Positions 1 through 8,542 of a DNA stretch of 64,000 bases are shown piece by piece. A program made the translations under genes and the position numbers. The DNA is taken from positions 392,941 to 456,940 of the forward strand of contig RCMX01000001.1 of the NCBI GenBank assembly GCA_004348925.1, written 5' to 3'. The notes beneath the pieces were generated by a model. It had not been told where the DNA came from. It saw only the letters and a program-made list of their open reading frames with translations, and ran no database searches. Position 1 is the stretch's first letter. Every line of letters starts with the position of its first letter. Source of the stretch: Actinomycetota bacterium (lineage in GTDB: Bacteria; Actinomycetota; Coriobacteriia; Anaerosomatales; Anaerosomataceae).

Positions 1-560
1 CCGCGGCGGAGTACCGGCAGTTCATCGCCGAGACCGTCGTCGGGCACAGCAACGCCAAGCACAGCACGGTGGCCGGACGCACGTTCATGGTGGGATCGCT
101 TCCGCGCATCAACCTCTCCTCGGACAGGCTCATGCCGCGTGCTGCCAAGACGCTCGCCACGCTGGGAATCGCCGCGCCGTCACGGAACACCTTCCTCAAC
201 AACGTGTGCCAGGCGGTCGAGCTGGTTGACGCCGCCGAGCGCTGTGCGATGTATATCGATCGTCTGCTTGGAGTGGGTGGCAGCACGGCGCCGCAGCCGT
301 TCACCATCAAGGCGGGTTCGGGCGCGGCTGCTAGCGAGGCGCCCCGGGGGACGCTCTACCATGCGTACAGCATCGACGACGACGGGATCGTCGTCGCAGG
401 GGACGTGATCACCCCCACCGCCCAGAACCTCGGCAACCTCGAAGCCGACATGCGCGCATACGCGCCGACGATCGCTCATCTGCCCAAAGATGAGTTCATC
501 CTGAGCATGGAGAAGCTGGTGCGTGCGTACGATCCATGCTTGTCCTGCTCGGTCCACTAG
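1..560 (+). CDS. [NiFe] hydrogenase large subunit, group-3-like (3' part only)
   Basis: Catalytic large subunit of a cytoplasmic [NiFe] hydrogenase, which interconverts H2 with protons and electrons. Only the last 185 or so residues are present; the frame is open from base 3, so the start lies outside the window. Visible family marks are EAPRGTLYH, the PTAQNLGNLEADMR segment typical of group 3 enzymes, and the C-terminal nickel-binding motif DPCLSCSVH. The protein stops exactly at that histidine, so the C-terminal peptide that a maturation endopeptidase usually removes is not encoded. The partner subunits must lie upstream. The rnf operon begins 121 bp downstream after a hairpin, so a shared transcript is possible but not shown. 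The hydrogenase assignment is firm; the exact subgroup is inferred. Confidence 0.9.
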   Translation, partial: AAEYRQFIAETVVGHSNAKHSTVAGRTFMVGSLPRINLSSDRLMPRAAKTLATLGIAAPSRNTFLNNVCQAVELVDAAERCAMYIDRLLGVGGSTAPQPFTIKAGSGAAASEAPRGTLYHAYSIDDDGIVVAGDVITPTAQNLGNLEADMRAYAPTIAHLPKDEFILSMEKLVRAYDPCLSCSVH

Positions 561-570
561 CCGTTCACCG

Positions 571-602
571 GAGCAGGCGTACCGTTCGCGGTGCGCCTGC
601 TC
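571..602 (+). terminator. Strong hairpin after the hydrogenase gene
   Basis: A 9-bp perfect stem (571-579 with 594-602) continues through one T-G wobble and three more pairs to a six-base loop. It starts 10 bp after the hydrogenase stop codon. It lacks a clear T tract, so it may be a terminator, an attenuator or an mRNA-stabilising hairpin between the hydrogenase and rnf genes. A TATAAA sequence follows at 607-612, but no convincing -35 element is seen with it. Confidence 0.6.
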
Positions 603-681
603 GGTGTATAAAGGGTGCTGGGGTTGCGCAGCGAATCGGGTTCCTTCATACGGAGGACGAGCGACGACGGAGGGTGAGCGC

Positions 682-1980
682 TTGAGCAAGGCGGCGTTCA
701 AAGGCGGGGTGCATCCGCCCGAACACAAGGAAGCGACCGCGGCACTGCCGATCGAGTGGATGCCGGTGCCGACGCGGTTGGTCGTGCCGATGAGCCAGCA
801 TCTTGGAGCGCCGTGTGCGCCGCTTGTTGCAGCCGGCGATCGGGTTCACAGGGGACAGCTCATCGGTTCGGTGGATGCGATGGTCAGCGCCCCGGTCCAC
901 AGTCCCGTCAACGGCGAGGTGGCTTCGGTTGGCACGTGCCTGACTGCAGGCGGCATGCGTGTCCCGTGCGTCACCATCACGCCGGACACCGAGCAGGACC
1001 TCCGTTCGTTCGCACCCGTGCCGGACGGTGATGTCCGGGCGACGGTCCGCGCCGCGGGTATCGTCGGTCTCGGCGGTGCGACATTCCCGTCAGCGGTTAA
1101 ACTCAGCCCGCCCAAGGGCGTGGAGGTGGGGACCGTCATCCTCAATGGATGCGAATGCGAGCCGTATCTCACGTGCGACCATCGTCTCATGGTCGAGTCC
1201 GCCGACCGGGTTGTCGCCGGTGCCAGGATCATGGCGGATACAATCGGCGCGAAGCGCGTTGTCATCGGCGTTGAAGAGAACAAGCCCGACGCGATCGCGG
1301 CGCTGCGCGCTGAGGCGGGCGACGGCATCGAGGTTCGCTCGCTTGTGACACGGTACCCCCAGGGCGCCGAGAAGCAGCTGATCTGGGCGTTCCTGAAGAA
1401 GGAAGTCCCGCACGGCAAACTCCCCGCAGCGGCCGGCGCGCTGGTTCACAATGTCGCCACCGCTGCGGCAATCGCTGACGCGGTGGATCTGCGCAAGCCG
1501 CTGACCGAGCGTGTTGTCACCGTAACCGGTCGCGTCGCTCGGCCCGGCAACTACCGGGTGCTGCTTGGGACGCTCGTGAGCGATCTCATCGAGTTCGCCG
1601 GTGGGTTCTCGGGCGAGGTCGGTCGTGTTGTCGCCGGCGGACCGATGACGGGGCCGGCGCTCGCGGACCTCGACGTCCCGGTCTCGAAAGGGACCTCGGG
1701 TATCGTGGTCTTCGGACCTGACGAGATCGCCCCGCTGGTCGAGGGCGACCAGCCGTGCATCCGCTGCGGTCGCTGCTCTGAGGGCTGTCCGATGTTCCTG
1801 CAACCGTTCCTGATCGGTACCCACGCGAACAGACGGGACTGGACAAGCGCCGAGCTCTTCCACCCCGTGGATTGCATCGAATGTGGTGTGTGTTCATACG
1901 TGTGCCCCACTCGGCGACCGTTGCTGCAGCTCATCAGGCTTGCGAAAGCCGCGGTCATGGCGAAGGGGGAGAGACTGTGA
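682..1980 (+). CDS. rnfC: Rnf complex subunit RnfC
   Basis: Peripheral NADH-binding iron-sulfur subunit of the membrane Rnf complex, which couples electron transfer between ferredoxin and NAD+ to ion translocation. At 432 aa it has the usual length. An N-terminal barrel-sandwich region precedes the nucleotide and FMN-binding motif GLGGATFP near residue 130. Two C-terminal [4Fe-4S] motifs follow, CIRCGRCSEGCP near residue 359 and CIECGVCSYVCP near residue 398. The TTG start at 682 is chosen because GGAGGG at 669-674 sits 7 bp before it; the frame is open further upstream but homology begins about here. First gene of the rnfCDGEAB operon, with a 4-bp GTGA overlap with rnfD. Confidence 0.95.
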   Translation: MSKAAFKGGVHPPEHKEATAALPIEWMPVPTRLVVPMSQHLGAPCAPLVAAGDRVHRGQLIGSVDAMVSAPVHSPVNGEVASVGTCLTAGGMRVPCVTITPDTEQDLRSFAPVPDGDVRATVRAAGIVGLGGATFPSAVKLSPPKGVEVGTVILNGCECEPYLTCDHRLMVESADRVVAGARIMADTIGAKRVVIGVEENKPDAIAALRAEAGDGIEVRSLVTRYPQGAEKQLIWAFLKKEVPHGKLPAAAGALVHNVATAAAIADAVDLRKPLTERVVTVTGRVARPGNYRVLLGTLVSDLIEFAGGFSGEVGRVVAGGPMTGPALADLDVPVSKGTSGIVVFGPDEIAPLVEGDQPCIRCGRCSEGCPMFLQPFLIGTHANRRDWTSAELFHPVDCIECGVCSYVCPTRRPLLQLIRLAKAAVMAKGERL

Positions 1981-2984
1981 CGAAGTCGAGCGAAGGGACA
2001 CGGCTGTCGGTCGCCTCGTCTCCGCACATCGCAGCACCGACGACCTGCACGAACATCATGTTGTGGGTCGTCGCGGCGCTGGCGCCGGCGGCCATCTGGT
2101 CGATGGCCAGCATCGGCTGGCCGGCCGTGCAGGTGTTCATGTTGTGCATCGGTTCGGCGCTCGCCACCGAGGCGGCCTGGAATGCGATCGCGAAGAAGCC
2201 CCAGACGTTGACCGACGGCAGCGCGCTCGTGACCGGCGTCCTGCTTGCGATGTGCATGCCGCCGATGGTGCCCTGGTGGATGTCGATCGCGGCAGGCGTT
2301 ATCGCGATCGGGCTCGGCAAGATGATCTTCGGCGGGCTCGGCTGGAACCTCTTCAACCCGGCGCTCGTGGGGCGTGCGTTCGTCCTGATGTCATGGGCGG
2401 GCGTGCTTTCGAAGTTGCCCGAGAAAGGCTGGTTCCAGACGCTGGATGTTCCGGCGAAAGGCTCGCTCGACGCCATCAGTGGCGCCACCCGCCTGGCTGT
2501 GGCGGCAGCGGATCGCGCCGCCGCGGGCGGCTATCGATTCGACCTGGCGGCGCAGTACGAACCTCTGCTCTGGCGCAACCTTCAAGGGTCGCTTGGTGAG
2601 GTGTCAGCAGCGCTGCTGATTCTCGGCGGACTCATCTTGCTGGCCAAGGGAATCATCGACTGGCGCGTTCCCGCGGGCTACATCGGTACGATGGGGCTGC
2701 TTTCGTGGGTGTTCGGCTCCGACCCGATCTTCAACGTGCTTGCGGGGGGCGTCCTTCTCGGTGCGTTCTTCATGGCCACCGACTACGTCTCGTCGCCCAT
2801 GACCAAGAACGGCAAGCTCGTGTTCGGTATCGGGTGCGGCGTCTTCAACACCGTCGGGCGTTTCTTCGGCCCGTCTCCGGAGTCGACCACCTTCGCGATC
2901 CTGTTCATGAACGGGCTCGCACCGCTGATCGACAAGATGTTCACCCCGCGGACGTTCGGGTGGGTGAAGTCCGATGAAGAGTAA
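1977..2984 (+). CDS. rnfD: Rnf complex subunit RnfD
   Basis: Integral membrane subunit of Rnf that carries covalently bound FMN and forms part of the ion path. The 335-aa protein has many hydrophobic segments and the flavinylation motif SGAT near residue 170 (within AISGATRLA), whose threonine is the expected FMN attachment site in this family. The GTG start at 1977 overlaps the rnfC stop in the sequence GTGA and is preceded by AGGGGGAGAG. Flavinylation needs an ApbE-type FMN transferase, which is not in this window. The gene ends 11 bp inside rnfG, consistent with coupled translation. Confidence 0.95.
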   Translation: MTKSSEGTRLSVASSPHIAAPTTCTNIMLWVVAALAPAAIWSMASIGWPAVQVFMLCIGSALATEAAWNAIAKKPQTLTDGSALVTGVLLAMCMPPMVPWWMSIAAGVIAIGLGKMIFGGLGWNLFNPALVGRAFVLMSWAGVLSKLPEKGWFQTLDVPAKGSLDAISGATRLAVAAADRAAAGGYRFDLAAQYEPLLWRNLQGSLGEVSAALLILGGLILLAKGIIDWRVPAGYIGTMGLLSWVFGSDPIFNVLAGGVLLGAFFMATDYVSSPMTKNGKLVFGIGCGVFNTVGRFFGPSPESTTFAILFMNGLAPLIDKMFTPRTFGWVKSDEE

Positions 2985-3561
2985 CGCGCTCCGGCTCATC
3001 ATCCCGGTCGTGCTGACGTGCATGGCCGCCGCTGCGGGGCTCTCGGCCACGTACACCATCACCGCACCGCTCATAGCCGCGCAGGAGAAGGCTGCCGAGG
3101 AAGCCGCGCTCAAGAGCGTGCTTCCTGACGCGGCGAGCTTCGAGGCGGTCGACGCGGAGATGCTCGCCTCGGCACAGCAAGCTGTGGGAGAGAGCAAGGT
3201 CTCCGCGATCTACCGGGCGCTCGATGCCAGCGGCGCAACGGTGGGCTGGGGGCTGAAAGTCGGCTCGCGCGGCTACGGCGGCTCCGTGGACATGGTTTGG
3301 GGTCTGGATAGGGACGGTAAAGTCACGGACCTTACAATCCTGACGATGAACGAAACGCCCGGACTCGGTACGCGAATCAAGACGGAACCGGGTTTTCTGG
3401 AACAGTACCGTGGATTGTCTGGCGGCTTCACCGAGAAGGACGTCAAGAAGCTCGATATGATCTCCGGGGCCACCAAGTCGTCCCGAGCGGTCAGGAACAG
3501 CGGGATCGCGGTGTCCGTCGTGTACGAAACGGTTCTCAAAGCTGCAGGGGAGGTGCGCTGA
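2974..3561 (+). CDS. rnfG: Rnf complex subunit RnfG
   Basis: Subunit of Rnf with one N-terminal membrane anchor (about residues 7-27) and an extracytoplasmic FMN-binding domain. The 195-aa length and the C-terminal SGAT motif at about residues 164-167 (DMISGATKSS) match the family; the threonine is the expected covalent FMN site. It resembles RnfG and NqrC and lies where rnfG is expected in clostridial-type operons. The ATG start at 2974 lies inside the end of rnfD, and its stop overlaps the rnfE start by one base. Confidence 0.94.
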   Translation: MKSNALRLIIPVVLTCMAAAAGLSATYTITAPLIAAQEKAAEEAALKSVLPDAASFEAVDAEMLASAQQAVGESKVSAIYRALDASGATVGWGLKVGSRGYGGSVDMVWGLDRDGKVTDLTILTMNETPGLGTRIKTEPGFLEQYRGLSGGFTEKDVKKLDMISGATKSSRAVRNSGIAVSVVYETVLKAAGEVR

Positions 3562-4184
3562 TGAAGGAATGGCTGAAGGTATTCCGAGCGGGTCTCTCGA
3601 TCGACAACCCGTTGACCGTGCTCATGATCGGACTGTGCGCCACGCTTGCGGTGTCGAGCCAGGTCGAGGGTTCCTTGTTCATGGGTATTGCCGTGATCTT
3701 CGTCCTTGTGATGAGCAATGCGCTTATCTCCGTCTTGCGGAAGCTGATTCCGAGCCAGGTGCGTATCCCGATCTTCATCGTGATCATCGCATCGTTCGTG
3801 ACGGTCGTTGACCTCTTCCTCAAGGCGTTCTTCCCGCCCATCTACGCGGTTCTCGGCATCTGGATTCCGCTCATCGTCGTGAACTGCATCATCCTGGGTC
3901 GTGCCGAGGCGTTCGCGTACCACAACAGAGTCTGGCTCTCGATCGCAGACGGCCTCGGGATGGGAATCGGTTTCTCGCTCGTCCTCGTGGGTCTCGCTTT
4001 CATCCGTGAGTTCTTCGGCTCGGGTAAGATCGAGCTTCTCGGGGCAACGGTGCTCAAGATGCCGACAGGGTATGCGCCGCCGACGATCCTCATGATGTTC
4101 CCCGGGGCATTCATCCTGTTCGGGTTTGTTGTCGCGTTCGTTCGTTGGCTGAACGAGCGCCCGACGAACCGGAAGGCGGCCTGA
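3561..4184 (+). CDS. rnfE: Rnf complex subunit RnfE
   Basis: Integral membrane subunit of Rnf, homologous to NqrD and RnfA. The 207-aa protein is almost entirely hydrophobic helices. The segment VVNCIILGRAEAF carries the conserved cysteine that in this family helps bind an iron-sulfur centre within the membrane together with RnfA. The ATG overlaps the rnfG stop (TGATG), and AGGGGAGG lies just upstream. Followed at once by rnfA. Confidence 0.94.
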   Translation: MKEWLKVFRAGLSIDNPLTVLMIGLCATLAVSSQVEGSLFMGIAVIFVLVMSNALISVLRKLIPSQVRIPIFIVIIASFVTVVDLFLKAFFPPIYAVLGIWIPLIVVNCIILGRAEAFAYHNRVWLSIADGLGMGIGFSLVLVGLAFIREFFGSGKIELLGATVLKMPTGYAPPTILMMFPGAFILFGFVVAFVRWLNERPTNRKAA

Positions 4185-4185
4185 T

Positions 4186-4806
4186 ATGGCGACGATCTCT
4201 CACTTTCTCCTGCTGTTCGTGGGCGCGGCGCTGATCAACAACATCCTGCTGACGCGGTTCATCGGCCTCTGCTCCTTCTTCGGCATCTCCAACAGCATGA
4301 ACACCGCGATGGGAATGAGCGCAGCGGTCATCTTCGTGATGATGATGGCGAGCACCACCACATGGCTGGTGTGGAAGTTCCTTCTCTTCCCCTTGAACCT
4401 CGGGGAATTCCTGTACATCCCGGCGTTCATCCTTATCATCGCGGCTCTCGTGCAGTTCGTTGAGATGTACCTGCGCAAGTACAGTCCGGCGCTCTATCGG
4501 GCGATGGGCATCTACCTGCCGCTGATCACCACCAACTGCGCGGTGCTCGCGGCGGCAACCGAGGTCGCGAAGCCGGGCTTCTTCAAGATGGCGATGGCAT
4601 ACAACTACACATTGGGCGAGGCGCTCGTGTATGCACTTGGCGTGTCGGTGGGGTACGGGTTCGCGTTGCTGACGTTCACCGCGCTCAGGGAGCGCCTCGA
4701 CATCGCTCCTGTGCCGCGTGTGCTCAAGGGCAATCCGATGTCATTCATCACCGCGGGGTTGCTTTCGCTTGCGTACGTTGGTCTTGCCGGCTGGTTCGGG
4801 CTGTAG
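4186..4806 (+). CDS. rnfA: Rnf complex subunit RnfA
   Basis: Integral membrane subunit of Rnf, homologous to NqrE. The 206-aa protein has about six hydrophobic helices in an inverted-repeat arrangement and the conserved TTNCAVL segment near residue 110, whose cysteine pairs with that of RnfE in metal-centre binding. It also has the N-terminal NNILLTRFIGLCSFFG segment typical of RnfA. It begins one base after the rnfE stop and is followed 10 bp later by rnfB, giving the order C-D-G-E-A-B found in Acetobacterium and clostridia. Confidence 0.95.
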   Translation: MATISHFLLLFVGAALINNILLTRFIGLCSFFGISNSMNTAMGMSAAVIFVMMMASTTTWLVWKFLLFPLNLGEFLYIPAFILIIAALVQFVEMYLRKYSPALYRAMGIYLPLITTNCAVLAAATEVAKPGFFKMAMAYNYTLGEALVYALGVSVGYGFALLTFTALRERLDIAPVPRVLKGNPMSFITAGLLSLAYVGLAGWFGL

Positions 4807-4816
4807 GGGGTTTGGG

Positions 4817-5704
4817 ATGCTTCTGACAGTCCTCAAAGCGATGGCGGCCCTGGCGTCACTCGGCGTGATCGCTGCCTCGATGTTGGCGCTTGCATCGTGG
4901 AAGTTCCATGTGGAAGTCGACCCCCGCGTCGAAGCGGTCGCCTCGGCACTGCCGGGCGCCAATTGCGGTGCGTGCGGGAATCCGTCGTGCTTCGCGGTGG
5001 CCGAGGCCATCGTTGAGGGTGCAATGCCCGTGACGGCGTGCGTTGCCGGCGGGAAATCGGTCGCCGAATCCATCGCTGCGCTGATGGGCTCCGGTTCGTG
5101 CGATATCGTCGCGGTCGTTTCGGTCAGGCACTGCGGGGGCGGCACGGCCGCAGCCAGATCCTACGAGTATGGCGGCGTTCAAAGCTGCAACGCGGTGTCC
5201 CGGCTCGCGGGGGGCGCGCTCGTGTGTCCCGCCGGATGCTTCGGCTACGGTGACTGCGTGTGCGCATGTCCGTTCGATGCGATGGCGCTCGATGAGCGTG
5301 GGTTGCCTGTGATCGACATCGCGAAGTGCACGGGCTGTGGCATCTGTGTCCGCGAATGTCCGAGAGGACCGATCGGTCTGCTGCAGCTTGTCGCCGACGA
5401 CGCGCCGATCGCCGTTCGCTGCAACGCGCACAACAAAGTCAAAGAGCGAAAGGCGTCGTGCTCTGCGTGTTGTATCGCCTGCAAGAAGTGCGAGAAAGAG
5501 TGCCCGGCGGATGCGATCCATGTCATCGACATGCTGGCGGTCGTCGACTACGACAAATGCACGGGATGCGGAACGTGCGTGCGTGTCTGTCCGCAGAACT
5601 GCATCGATCTGTACGCGGGTGCATCGAGCGGTACGCACGCCGACGGCGCGGGCAAAGACGCGCTCGCGGAACCGGTCGCTGCCGGAGCGTCGGTAGAGGG
5701 CTAG
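4817..5704 (+). CDS. rnfB: Rnf complex subunit RnfB (ferredoxin-type)
   Basis: Likely electron-entry subunit of Rnf, receiving electrons from reduced ferredoxin. The 295-aa protein starts with a hydrophobic anchor (about residues 1-30). A four-cysteine Fe-S domain follows (GANCGACGNPSC near residue 48, plus a later Cys), then several ferredoxin-like [4Fe-4S] motifs including CTGCGICVRECP, CIACKKCEKECP and CTGCGTCVRVCP. The short tail after residue 270 is Ala/Gly-rich. The ATG at 4817 is preceded by GGGGG. Last Rnf structural gene. Confidence 0.95.
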   Translation: MLLTVLKAMAALASLGVIAASMLALASWKFHVEVDPRVEAVASALPGANCGACGNPSCFAVAEAIVEGAMPVTACVAGGKSVAESIAALMGSGSCDIVAVVSVRHCGGGTAAARSYEYGGVQSCNAVSRLAGGALVCPAGCFGYGDCVCACPFDAMALDERGLPVIDIAKCTGCGICVRECPRGPIGLLQLVADDAPIAVRCNAHNKVKERKASCSACCIACKKCEKECPADAIHVIDMLAVVDYDKCTGCGTCVRVCPQNCIDLYAGASSGTHADGAGKDALAEPVAAGASVEG

Positions 5705-5708
5705 AAAC

Positions 5709-6074
5709 GTGACTCGCGCAGACTGGATACTTGCGTTCGCGATCGTGGTGCTCGCCGTGCTTGTCGGGCCCGCCGTCCGGGCAGCCACCGCGTCGGCTCC
5801 CTCATCGACCGTGGGCATCGCGGGTCCCTCGGGCACGAGCGAGGTGTCGCTTTTCGCTGAATCGGAGTTGCATGTCGCAGGTCTCGACGGACAGGTCGTC
5901 GTCGTGGTCAAGGACGGGACGGCCCGCGTGGTGGACTCGTCGTGTCCCGACCGCGTCTGCATCCGGTCCGGGGCGATCGCACACCCGGGCGACGCGATCG
6001 TGTGCATCCCCAACGGAGTCACCCTCCGGATCGGGGGTGAGCGTCGCGATGGACTTGATGCCGTTGTCCGCTAA
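5709..6074 (+). CDS. NusG domain II-containing protein
   Basis: Small secreted or membrane-anchored protein of 121 aa with an N-terminal hydrophobic anchor (residues 6-25) and a NusG-II-like beta domain. The conserved CPDRVC motif near residue 80 is typical of such proteins beside rnf and ApbE-type genes in anaerobes. Its role is unknown; context suggests involvement in assembly or flavinylation of Rnf or a related redox system. The GTG start lies 4 bp after rnfB, with GAGGG upstream. The end overlaps the next gene by 26 bp. Confidence 0.85.
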   Translation: MTRADWILAFAIVVLAVLVGPAVRAATASAPSSTVGIAGPSGTSEVSLFAESELHVAGLDGQVVVVVKDGTARVVDSSCPDRVCIRSGAIAHPGDAIVCIPNGVTLRIGGERRDGLDAVVR

Positions 6075-6603
6075 CACCGTGTCGGCACGGGCGTCGGCCG
6101 CCACCCGGCGTGTGGTCCTCGGCGGCGTTCTGCTCGCCGGTGCGTGCGTGCTCGGCCTTGTCGAGGCCGGCGTCGCCTCGTCGCTGCCCGGCGTTCGGCT
6201 CGGGCTGGCGAACATCGCTGTGCTCGTTGCGCTGGTGTCGCTCGGCGAGGGCCCCGCGCTGGCCGTGAGCATACTGCGGGTTGGCATCGTCGGGCTCGCC
6301 ACCGGCAGCTTGTTCGGACCTACATCGGCCCTTGCGATCGCCGGTGCCCTCGCCGCGTGGGCTGCCATGGCGCTCGCGCTCAGGGGCTCCGTTCGCTTCT
6401 CGCTCGTAGGCGTTTCGATCGCCGGGTCGGCCGCTCATGTCACCGCGCAGTTCCTGGTCGCGGCTCTACTGGCCGGTGCTCCGGGCGTCCTGCGACTTGC
6501 ATCATTCTCCCTTCTCGCGAGCCTCCTCTTCGGCATCGCAACGGGCCTCGTTGCCCGGCTCGTCATCTCCCGTCTGGAAGGTAGCGCAGCGACGGGAAGA
6601 TGA
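6049..6603 (+). CDS. Gx transporter family membrane protein
   Basis: Hydrophobic protein of 184 aa with about five membrane helices and the segment PGVRLGLANIAVLVALVSLGEG, characteristic of the Gx transporter family, often annotated as heptaprenyl diphosphate synthase component I. It commonly sits beside the NusG-II gene and rnf in clostridia; the substrate is unknown. ATG 6049 is chosen; GTG 6037 is an in-frame alternative. GGGGGTGA at 6033-6040 serves as ribosome binding site. Confidence 0.8.
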   Translation: MDLMPLSANTVSARASAATRRVVLGGVLLAGACVLGLVEAGVASSLPGVRLGLANIAVLVALVSLGEGPALAVSILRVGIVGLATGSLFGPTSALAIAGALAAWAAMALALRGSVRFSLVGVSIAGSAAHVTAQFLVAALLAGAPGVLRLASFSLLASLLFGIATGLVARLVISRLEGSAATGR

Positions 6604-6621
6604 TGAAGGGGGGTGGCTCAC

Positions 6622-7284
6622 ATGGCGCCGCGCCTGGTAGGTCAGCAACCGGCGGCCAGAGAGCTGTTGCTCGACGGTCGTCCGGATGCGGTGTCGGATG
6701 CCGCGCTCGTGGCACTCGTGCTAGGTGAGACCGACGAGGAACTCGGACGCACCGTCTTGCGCGAGCATCCGATTCCGCACGGGTTGTGGCGTGTGCGTGC
6801 CGAGGATCTGTGCATGCACGGTGGCGTCGGCCCGGCTCGGGCGGCGTCTCTCCTGGCATGCCTGGAGCTTGGCAGGCGAACTGCATCGTGGACGGGGACC
6901 GGACGTCCGCACATCTCCACACCGGAGGACGTGGTTCGGCTGTGCGGGCCGCAGTTCGCAGGCATGGACCGCGAGTACTTCTGGGCCCTGGCGCTGACGA
7001 CCAAGAACCAGCTGATCAAGACGATCGAGGTCTCGATAGGCAGCCTGAACGCCTCGATCGTGCATCCCCGGGAGCTGTTCAAGGAAGCGGTGCGCCTCTC
7101 GGCGGCCTCTGTGGTGGTGGTTCACAATCATCCAAGCGGTGACCCCACACCTTCCGGGGCGGACACGCAACTGACGCGTCGACTGGTGAGGGCGGGCGAC
7201 GTTCTCGGCATCGAAGTGCTCGATCATGTCGTGATCGGCGACGGCGGAGCGCACGCAAGCATGCGAGAACTCGGCCTGATGTAG
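6622..7284 (+). CDS. radC: RadC-family JAB1/MPN domain protein
   Basis: RadC-like protein of 220 aa. An N-terminal helix-hairpin-helix-like region is followed by a JAMM metalloprotease-like domain with HNHPSGDPTPSGAD, the zinc-binding HxH...D signature. The biochemical function of chromosomal RadC is unsettled; a role in recombination repair is traditional but disputed. ATG 6622 is preferred over GTG 6613 because AAGGGGGG lies 9 bp before it. It often lies upstream of mreB, as here. Confidence 0.9.
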   Translation: MAPRLVGQQPAARELLLDGRPDAVSDAALVALVLGETDEELGRTVLREHPIPHGLWRVRAEDLCMHGGVGPARAASLLACLELGRRTASWTGTGRPHISTPEDVVRLCGPQFAGMDREYFWALALTTKNQLIKTIEVSIGSLNASIVHPRELFKEAVRLSAASVVVVHNHPSGDPTPSGADTQLTRRLVRAGDVLGIEVLDHVVIGDGGAHASMRELGLM

Positions 7285-7394
7285 CGTCATGCGAGACGAA
7301 TACCGCCAACGACCTGCGGTGTTGCTATACTGATTCCTGCCGTCACGCGTGCCGACGGACCTGCATATGCTAGAATCGCGACGGTATTGCGTCT

Positions 7395-7424
7395 GCGCGC
7401 GGTGTGAGAGTCCTGACCGCGCGC
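7395..7424 (+). promoter_or_regulatory. GC-rich hairpin in the mreB leader
   Basis: A perfect 9-bp stem (7395-7403 with 7416-7424) lies in the 205-bp gap between radC and mreB, 65 bp before the mreB start, and is followed by CTTTGCG. It could be a radC terminator or a structured mreB leader. Upstream in the gap, TATACT (7326-7331) and TAGAAT (7371-7376) look like -10 elements, but neither has a good -35. Confidence 0.45.
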
Positions 7425-7489
7425 TTTGCGTGCGCTTCCGCTTCGCGCGGTGAGTACCGCCCGAAGCGTGACAGCGAAAGGAGAGCGCT

Positions 7490-8530
7490 TTGTCGCTTGT
7501 CGATATGTTCTTCAATTCATGGGCCAGCGATATGGCCGTCGATCTTGGCACCGCTAACACGCTGGTGTCGGTTCGCGGTCGCGGCATCGTGCTCATCGAA
7601 CCGTCGGTCGTAGCCGTCGAGCGCGATACCAAGCGCGTGCTCGCCGTCGGCATCGAGGCCAAGAGAATGCTCGGCCGTACGCCCGGCTCTATCGTCGCGA
7701 TCCGTCCGCTCAAAGACGGTGTTATCGCCGACTTCGAAGTGACAGAAGCGATGCTGCGGTACTTCATCAACAAGACGCGCGTGAAGCGTTTCCCGTGGCA
7801 GCCGAAGCCGCGGGTCGTCGTCTGCGTGCCATCCGGCGTCACCGAAGTCGAGAAGCGTGCGGTCTTCGAGGCAACCATGCAGGCGGGTGCACGGCAGGCC
7901 TACCTCATCGAGGAGCCGATGGCGGCTGCTATCGGCGCGGGACTGCCCATCCAGGAGCCGACGGGCAACATGGTCGTCGACATCGGCGGCGGAACCACCG
8001 AGGTCGCGGTGATCTCGCTTGGCGGGATCGTCGTATCGCAGTCCATCCGCATCGGCGGAGACGAGTTCGACGACGCGATCGTCGCCCACATCAAGAAGGA
8101 GTACAACGTACTCATCGGCGAGCGCACGTCCGAGGAGATCAAGTTCGAGATCGGCTCGGCGCATCCCCTTGCCGAGGAACTCGACGTCGAGGTCCGAGGA
8201 CGCGACCTGCTCACCGGTCTGCCACGTACGATCCAGCTCTCCTCCGAGGAGATCCGGGTCGCCGTCGAGGAGCCGACGCAGGCGATCATCTCGGCCATCA
8301 AGGGAACGCTTGAGAAGACGCCGCCCGAGCTTGCGAGCGATGTCATGGAGTACGGCATCGTGCTCACCGGGGGTGGGGCGCTGCTCAAGGCTCTCGACGA
8401 TCGGATTCGCTACGAGACCGGGATGCCCGTTCACGTCTCGGAGAACGCACTTATCAACGTCGTCCTCGGATCGGCGATGGCCCTTGAGGAGATCGACGTG
8501 CTCAAGAAGGTCCTCACCGTTACCCGGTAG
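7490..8530 (+). CDS. mreB: Rod shape-determining protein MreB
   Basis: Bacterial actin that forms membrane-associated filaments guiding lateral cell-wall synthesis. The 346-aa protein has the ATPase fold marks DLGTANTLV near the N-terminus, [16 protein letters not shown] in the middle and [11 protein letters not shown] near the C-terminus. TTG 7490 is the start, preceded by AAGGAGAG with suitable spacing; [20 protein letters not shown] is a typical N-terminus. It heads the cell-elongation cluster mreB-mreC-mreD-pbp2-rodA and implies a rod-shaped cell. Confidence 0.97.
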   Translation: MSLVDMFFNSWASDMAVDLGTANTLVSVRGRGIVLIEPSVVAVERDTKRVLAVGIEAKRMLGRTPGSIVAIRPLKDGVIADFEVTEAMLRYFINKTRVKRFPWQPKPRVVVCVPSGVTEVEKRAVFEATMQAGARQAYLIEEPMAAAIGAGLPIQEPTGNMVVDIGGGTTEVAVISLGGIVVSQSIRIGGDEFDDAIVAHIKKEYNVLIGERTSEEIKFEIGSAHPLAEELDVEVRGRDLLTGLPRTIQLSSEEIRVAVEEPTQAIISAIKGTLEKTPPELASDVMEYGIVLTGGGALLKALDDRIRYETGMPVHVSENALINVVLGSAMALEEIDVLKKVLTVTR

Positions 8531-8542
8531 GCCGGGCTGCCC

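Noticed and set aside
7326..7376. Promoters TATACT and TAGAAT before mreB
   Set aside because: Good -10 matches, but no -35 at 16-18 bp upstream, so they are not listed as promoters.
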